The notes below the pieces were generated by a model. It saw only the letters and a program-made list of their open reading frames with translations, had not been told where the DNA came from and did no database searches. From assembly GCA_015233515.1 (NCBI GenBank), contig JADFXS010000006.1, positions 1 to 22,715 of the forward strand: a stretch of 22,715 nt of DNA. Direction: 5' to 3'. Shown here piece after piece: positions 18,466-22,715 of the stretch. This DNA comes from Deltaproteobacteria bacterium. Its GTDB lineage: Bacteria > Desulfobacterota > Desulfarculia > Adiutricales > JAGVGV01. Positions within the stretch are counted from its first letter, which is position 1. Every line of letters begins with the position of its first letter. Position numbers and translations under genes: made by a program.

Positions 18466-18666
18466 ACGAGATCGGACAAAAATTTGAATAAACCTTGAAA
18501 TGCCTGAGGCATTATTCCGGTTATCAGGGTAACGCCATACGACAATGTTAATGATATTCCCAGCCATTGTGAAGCGCTGTCCAAAATAATCGATACGAAC
18601 CGGACATTGAATTTTAACATGCTGACGAATGTATTCCTCATATCTTGCCGCAGGATTAAGAGGCAA
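18417..18666 (-). pseudogene. Frameshifted PilZ-like domain gene
   Basis: Two minus-strand frames join into one PilZ-like protein. The first frame, from a TTG at 18666, gives EEYIRQHVKIQCPVRIDYFG and then GNIINI. The following frame gives SYGVTLITGIMPQAF and runs to the stop at 18417. Dropping one base near 18543 yields NISYGVTLI, the shape of the PilZ D/NxSxxG motif. PilZ domains bind c-di-GMP through RxxxR and D/NxSxxG. Here the first motif is R-QHV-K and the last Gly of the second is Val, so the c-di-GMP site is damaged as well. The start is unclear: no ribosome site near the TTG, and a T-run just upstream may hide another frame change. A sequencing error could explain the frameshift but not the motif changes. 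Confidence 0.6.
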
Positions 18667-18773
18667 AAAAAAGTTAAAACGCTTTCGCTCCTAACATGTT
18701 GAAGATTTCCCGCGACTCGTGGCGTGGAGATTTTAAATTTTATTTTCCAACCAATGAAAAAATAATGATGGAC

Positions 18774-18913
18774 CACTAGGAAAATTTTTCCTGATTCTCG
18801 ATGGGTTCTGAGGTCGCATTTTTAAAGACCGATTCATTTATTTAACTTAATTACATTTTTTTCAATGGCCCAATAATTGCTTTCATCATTTGGTAAGTGG
18901 TTAGCTGCAAACA
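18774..18913 (-). pseudogene. Relic of a second PilZ-like gene: decayed 3' end and flank (duplicate copy 2)
   Basis: Second copy of 18326-18465. Read on the minus strand from 18913 the codons follow the C-terminus of the neighbouring PilZ-like gene one by one: PLTK..KQLLGH-stop here against PFTKYIEQLSGR-stop there, with three in-frame stops in this copy. The palindrome AGGAAAATTTTTCCT recurs at 18778-18792. Only the last part is recognisable; weak similarity may continue to about 18955, where the EF-hand gene begins. This points to tandem duplication followed by decay or replacement of the rest of the copy. Confidence 0.6.
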
Positions 18914-18959
18914 ACATGGAGAGATAACTTGATAAATACCAAGAAAAGGAGTGAGGATT

Positions 18960-19802
18960 ATGTCAGTTAGTAGTGTAGCGTCTTCTACTAATAGTGACTA
19001 CGCCGCCAAGCTTCGTGAAGCGCTATTCAAAAAAGCAGATACGAACGGCGATGGGTCTCTAAGTAGTAGCGAGGTGAGTTCGTTTCTGAGCAGTAGCGCC
19101 AGCAGTAGTTCCAGTAGTACCTCCAGTAGTCAAACGAGCACGAATGATATCATGAGCGCGCTCGATACCGACAGCAATGGAGGCATCAGCGCCATGGAAA
19201 TGGAGGCCGCCATATCAAAACTGCTCTACCAGATGCAAACAAGTGGAGCTACGGATTCTACTGATTCTACGCAGCAAACGGCTCCTCCGCCTCACAACCA
19301 TAAAGGTAAGATATTCTCTAAGCTGGATACAAACGGAGACGGAAATCTCGACTCAAGCGAGTTGGCGCAGATGGTCGCCAACGGTCCTCAGGGTGGACCC
19401 AGCGCCGACGAATTGCTCAAGACAATGGACACTGATGGGAATGGGACAGTAAGCAAAGACGAATTCACAGCTTTCATGAAAAATATGAATGCCGGAAATA
19501 GCTCCGGACCCACCGTTGCGTTTACGTCGACAGGATCGACAGACAGCAACGACCCTTTGAATTCGTTGTTCAACGATCTACTGAATAAAACCCCTGATGA
19601 TACGACGTCATCCACTTCATCGACCGCGTCATCCACTACATCGGCGACCTCCACCACTACATCAGCGACCTCCACCGCTGAGGCTAGAAAGATTGCGGAA
19701 ATGCTCAGCGCCATGATTCAAAGCTACTTGGCGCAAAGCTCCAACGCCACTTCCACGGCCTCTACAACCAGCAGTTTAATTTCCTCTAACCTTTATGCCT
19801 GA
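18960..19802 (+). CDS. Ser/Thr-rich protein with four EF-hand calcium-binding loops
   Basis: A 280-residue protein with four canonical 12-residue EF-hand loops: DTNGDGSLSSSE (27-38), DTDSNGGISAME (69-80), DTNGDGNLDSSE (123-134) and DTDGNGTVSKDE (157-168). Each has Asp at 1, acidic or Asn/Ser ligands at 3 and 5, and Glu at 12, so Ca2+ binding is likely. The loops are paired (1-2, 3-4), separated by a poly-Ser stretch (about 45-60) and a TDSTDST/PPPHNH linker. The C-terminal third is Ser/Thr-rich with a partly repeated SATSTTT unit. No signal peptide or membrane helix is seen, so it is cytoplasmic or leaves by a leaderless route. The start is ATG at 18960 because AAGGAG (18946-18951) is well spaced; a GTG at 18951 overlaps that site. 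Function is unknown: calcium sensor, buffer or exported protein. Confidence 0.88.
   Translation: MSVSSVASSTNSDYAAKLREALFKKADTNGDGSLSSSEVSSFLSSSASSSSSSTSSSQTSTNDIMSALDTDSNGGISAMEMEAAISKLLYQMQTSGATDSTDSTQQTAPPPHNHKGKIFSKLDTNGDGNLDSSELAQMVANGPQGGPSADELLKTMDTDGNGTVSKDEFTAFMKNMNAGNSSGPTVAFTSTGSTDSNDPLNSLFNDLLNKTPDDTTSSTSSTASSTTSATSTTTSATSTAEARKIAEMLSAMIQSYLAQSSNATSTASTTSSLISSNLYA
19638..19679 (+). repeat. 21-bp tandem repeat inside the EF-hand gene
   Basis: Two consecutive 21-base units (19638-19658, 19659-19679) differing at two positions encode the Ser/Ala/Thr-rich linker; shorter TCATCCAC repeats precede them. The length is a multiple of three, so unit gain or loss keeps the frame. Confidence 0.8.
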
Positions 19803-20236
19803 CGTTTAGAGCGGGAAAAGAAATAAAACCGTGGCCGGCCGCTAAATCATTATGGATTAGACGCGACGTTCATTAGGTCGGCTCAGCCATGGAACCCCAA
19901 TCTTCCTTTATGGTCAATAATGACCATGCCGGGCGAAATTTCGGCGGCACGGAGGGAGTATATTGGATTGAAGATGTAACCAAAGCTGTTATGTCAAGGA
20001 TACTTGTGTGTTAAGATGATTAATTTGGTGTAGACCCTTGTTGAGCAGGGTCACTCCCGCGCAGAGACAAGCTCGCCCGGGGGGTACAATGGGCTGAACC
20101 CGGCCAAGACGGTGAATCGGGGTGAGAAAAATCTTTTGCCTTTCAAGTATCCGTGACATAATTTATAAAAATAGGCCTAATATGGCGGGAAAGGCCCAGC
20201 CGGGATAAATTTGACTAGGAGCGACCTCCCGCGACT
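19803..20236. other. Intergenic region with palindrome and possible structured leader of the ABC transporter gene
   Basis: No supported gene. ATGGTCA/TGACCAT (19910-19916, 19921-19927) is a perfect 7-bp inverted repeat around ATAA, either operator-like or a hairpin after the EF-hand gene, without a T tract. Further right, on the plus strand, come GACCCT/AGGGTC (20033-20038, 20047-20052), CCGGG/CCCGG (20077-20081, 20099-20103) and a closing helix TCACTCC with GGGGTGA (20051-20057, 20119-20125, one G-U pair) followed by GAAAAATCTTTT. GCGGGA/TCCCGC (about 20184-20189, 20227-20232) encloses the AGGAG ahead of the transporter start. A -10-like TATAAA lies near 20165, with no good -35. Confidence 0.45.
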
Positions 20237-22715
20237 ATGACGGAAATTCTGCTCAACGCCATTCTGAACCTATTCGCTATTCAGGCATCCATGCTATCGC
20301 CCGAGTCCATGAGCAAGGCCCGGGCCGTTATCTCTGATTACCTCCACCGGCACCTGCATATTGCCCGTGACGAGGATTACCTTGATCTTTTCGATACCGC
20401 GATCGAACTTCACCGCGATGTTGACGGCCGCACCCGCCTGGAACGAGCCGGGCGGGTAGCCTCCAATCTGAAAGTCGAACTTCCCCGGTTTGAACAGCAT
20501 ATTTTTTTAATGCGTTTTGTCGAGTTAGCCACCCGCGGCGAAGGAGAAGAGGCGGCTATGTCGGTCGCCCAAACCGTAGCGCGGGAACTGGCTATCGACC
20601 AGGAAGAACTGGAAGAACTTTTTCTTTTTTGTCGCCGTCCCTTTGATGCGGAGCAACCCGGGGTAAATTTTTTAATTTTTGATCCGGAGAGCCTCCGGGG
20701 AACTAAAGCTCCGGCCGCAACCGGCTTCCAAGCTCGCCACGTGCTGGCCCGCCCAGATTTCAAAGGTAAATTCGCGATCTTGCGGATTCCCGACATATCC
20801 GCGTTTTTTGTCACCGCCGCCGAAGACTACGTTGTGACCTTGGACTCCCTGCCCCTTGGACCGGGCATGTGTTTTCTTCCTCCCGGCGCGGTCTTGCGCG
20901 ACATCTCGGGAGCCGGCATATACTACAGCGAAATAGAATCCGCGTTTTTCGCCCGATCTCACGCCTACAAAGACTTGTTTTTTTGCGGGGAAGACCTTGA
21001 ATTCCACTATCCCGGAAGCGACGCCGGCCTGCATCAATTCAATTTTTCGGAAACCGGGGGGCGGATGGTGGGAATCATGGGGGTCAGCGGCGCGGGCAAA
21101 TCCACTCTGCTCGGCCTCCTCATCGGACAGTATCAGCCCGATTCCGGCCGGGTGCTGATCAACGGCTTGGACGTTCACCGCCAAACCTCCATGTTGGAAG
21201 GCGTCACCGGGTATGTCCCTCAGGATGACTTACTCTTTGAAGATTTAACGGTTTTCGATAATTTATATTACAACGCCTCTCTCTGCCTGGCCAACCTGCC
21301 GCCGGAAAAACGCAGGCAGAAAGTGGAGGAACTGCTGGAAGAATTAAACCAACTGAACACCAGAGACTTGAAAGTTGGTTCGCCGCTGGAAAAAACCATC
21401 AGCGGCGGACAGCGCAAGCGCTTGAACATCGCCTTGGAGTTGATCCGGGAGCCATCAATCCTCATCGTGGATGAACCGACTTCCGGCCTGTCCTCTTCGG
21501 ATTCGGAAAATGTCATGACTCTCCTCAAGGCTCAGGCCGCCAAGGGTAAGTTGGTAATCGTGGTGATCCACCAACCCTCTTCCCGGATTTTCAAGATGTT
21601 CGATGCGCTTTGGATCTTGGACCAGGGCGGTCGCCCCATTTACAATGGCAATCCCTTGGATGCCATTATCTATTTTCGCTCCGCCATTCACCAGGCCGGT
21701 ATGGATGAGTACGCCTGCCCACATTGCGGTCATGTCAATCCCGAGCAAATATTTGAAATCATCGAAGCCCGGATCGTGGATAAAAACGGGCATTACACCA
21801 AACAAAGACGGATATCGCCGGAGGAATGGCGCCAGCGTTACCTTACACAACGAAATCAGACCGTCGGCCCGCGAGCGGATCTAAATGCCGAATCGGGAAA
21901 ACCGGAAAACAGACTCTGGCGGCCGGGCCGTTTAGGACAATTCAGCGTTTTTTTTCTTCGCAATCTCAAGGCTCGGTTAGCCAATAGACAATATCTAACG
22001 GTAGCCCTGCTGGAACCGCCCCTTCTGGCGCTGTTGGCGGCCATCCTGACTCGCGGCGCTCGGGGCGGAGAATATATCTTCATGGAAAACGGCAATCTGG
22101 GCGCATATTTCTTTATCAGCGTCATCGTGGCCCTTTTTCTGGGATTGAGCATCAGCGCCGAAGAAATCAATCGCGACCGCAAAATACTGCAACGCGAACG
22201 GTTTCTCCACCTGAGCTGGCCGTGTTATATCGCCTCCAAGGCCATTTATCTCATCCTGGTCGCCGCGATCCAAACGGCGCTGTTCACGATAATCGGCAAT
22301 CCTATCTTGGAAATCCCGGATATGTTCCTGACGACCTGGATAGTGCTTTTCTCGTGTTCCGTGACCTCATGCCTGCTGTCGTTAAATATTTCCGCCACTT
22401 TTAAATCCGCGGTGACTATCTACATCCTTATCCCTCTTTTGTTGGTTCCCCAAATGCTGTTAGGCGGATCGGTAATTCCCTTTGACGATCTCATTCACAA
22501 ATCCGCCGGCAATCGCGACACTCCGGTGATTGCCAATCTCATGCCTTCGCGTTGGGGATACGAAGCCTTGGCCGTGGAACAATATGTCTCCAACCGTTTC
22601 ATGAACCATTTTTTCGACGAGGATTGCGCGGTCAACCAATGCGATTATATAATCGACATTCAAATTCCGGAGATGCGCGGCTTGGCGGATTTCCCGTTTC
22701 TGGATATAAATATCC
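20237..22715 (+). CDS. ABCG-like ABC half-transporter with N-terminal TerB-like region (partial, runs off right edge)
   Basis: An open frame of 826 codons with no stop before the window ends; the true protein is longer. Residues 1-135 are helical and acidic and resemble a TerB-like domain. About 140-260 is a beta-rich linker domain (KFAILRIPDISAFF, LPPGAVLRDISG). The ATPase follows: Walker A GVSGAGKST (282-290), Q-loop Gln329, signature SGGQR (389-393), Walker B ILIVDEP (Asp412, Glu413), H-loop His445 in VVIHQPSS. All catalytic residues are intact. A CPHC pair (Cys494, Cys497) lies between ATPase and membrane part, perhaps a zinc site. The ABC-2-type membrane region has helices near 588-604, 621-640, 665-685, 697-718 and 725-742, then LMPSRWGYEAL typical of ABCG proteins. 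ATPase-then-membrane order suggests an exporter; substrate unknown. The ATG at 20237 is the first start after an in-frame stop; AGGAG lies 15-16 bases upstream, longer than usual. Confidence 0.9.
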   Translation, partial: MTEILLNAILNLFAIQASMLSPESMSKARAVISDYLHRHLHIARDEDYLDLFDTAIELHRDVDGRTRLERAGRVASNLKVELPRFEQHIFLMRFVELATRGEGEEAAMSVAQTVARELAIDQEELEELFLFCRRPFDAEQPGVNFLIFDPESLRGTKAPAATGFQARHVLARPDFKGKFAILRIPDISAFFVTAAEDYVVTLDSLPLGPGMCFLPPGAVLRDISGAGIYYSEIESAFFARSHAYKDLFFCGEDLEFHYPGSDAGLHQFNFSETGGRMVGIMGVSGAGKSTLLGLLIGQYQPDSGRVLINGLDVHRQTSMLEGVTGYVPQDDLLFEDLTVFDNLYYNASLCLANLPPEKRRQKVEELLEELNQLNTRDLKVGSPLEKTISGGQRKRLNIALELIREPSILIVDEPTSGLSSSDSENVMTLLKAQAAKGKLVIVVIHQPSSRIFKMFDALWILDQGGRPIYNGNPLDAIIYFRSAIHQAGMDEYACPHCGHVNPEQIFEIIEARIVDKNGHYTKQRRISPEEWRQRYLTQRNQTVGPRADLNAESGKPENRLWRPGRLGQFSVFFLRNLKARLANRQYLTVALLEPPLLALLAAILTRGARGGEYIFMENGNLGAYFFISVIVALFLGLSISAEEINRDRKILQRERFLHLSWPCYIASKAIYLILVAAIQTALFTIIGNPILEIPDMFLTTWIVLFSCSVTSCLLSLNISATFKSAVTIYILIPLLLVPQMLLGGSVIPFDDLIHKSAGNRDTPVIANLMPSRWGYEALAVEQYVSNRFMNHFFDEDCAVNQCDYIIDIQIPEMRGLADFPFLDINI

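Noticed and set aside
18417..18776. 119-codon minus-strand ORF taken as an intact gene
   Set aside because: Its N-terminal half is out of frame with the PilZ-like sequence; the biologically sensible reading needs a frame change near 18543, so it is listed as a pseudogene.
20294..22663. Series of minus-strand ORFs of 67-170 codons under the ABC transporter
   Set aside because: They are antisense shadows of a continuous plus-strand frame with all ABC motifs and have no recognisable products.
1..22715. tRNA, rRNA, CRISPR array or intact insertion sequence
   Set aside because: No cloverleaf with a GGTTCGA-type arm, no rRNA-like stretch, no regularly spaced repeats and no transposase frame were found on either strand by eye.

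Overview
The window looks like chromosomal DNA of a free-living Gram-negative bacterium of moderate G+C content, most likely a deltaproteobacterium in the broad sense (Desulfobacterota). Pointers are a short type IV pilin, a CHASE2 nucleotide cyclase, a very large PAS hybrid histidine kinase, a chemoreceptor ending in an acidic DDDDFGKY tail, and intergenic palindromes of a kind I associate with that group. No rRNA, tRNA, CRISPR array or intact transposon was seen, and the genus cannot be told from the sequence.

Left part (1-8822, all genes on the minus strand). A type IV pilin gene stands alone at 260-625. A seven-gene run then reads leftward from 8085 to 1164: hisI, hisG, a PilF/PilW-like TPR lipoprotein, a class I aminotransferase, ysxC, sppA and a CHASE2 class III cyclase with a TPR tail. 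Four of its six junctions overlap by 1, 4, 26 and 4 bases, the hisG/TPR junction is nearly abutting, and ysxC and sppA are 44 bases apart. A TTGACA-type promoter lies before hisI. Upstream is a nitroreductase gene with its own intrinsic terminator at 8202-8222.

Middle (8823-15078). A repeat-rich intergenic region holds an 11-bp-arm palindrome, a REP-like hairpin, and a 55-bp sequence that recurs at the left edge of the window. It leads, through an extended -10 promoter, into a plus-strand signalling pair. The first gene is a roughly 1590-residue membrane hybrid kinase (sensor, four PAS, HisKA, HATPase, two REC, HPt). The second is a REC-GGDEF diguanylate cyclase. The order suggests a complete phosphorelay that sets c-di-GMP level.

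Right part (15079-22715). A convergent HBM/HAMP chemoreceptor is followed by about 1.26 kb without an intact gene. That stretch contains a frameshifted PilZ-like gene next to the decayed 3' end of a second copy, a tandem duplication in decay. Then come a Ser/Thr-rich four-EF-hand protein and, running off the right edge, an ABCG-like half-transporter with an N-terminal TerB-like region. This last gene has no stop in the window, so a caller that requires complete ORFs would miss it.

Common themes are second messengers (cAMP or a related cyclic nucleotide, c-di-GMP, possibly Ca2+) and surface or envelope functions (pilus, pilotin, chemotaxis, SppA). The most unusual features are the decaying PilZ duplication beside the EF-hand gene, the TerB-ABCG fusion with a foldable leader, and the dispersed palindromic repeats.
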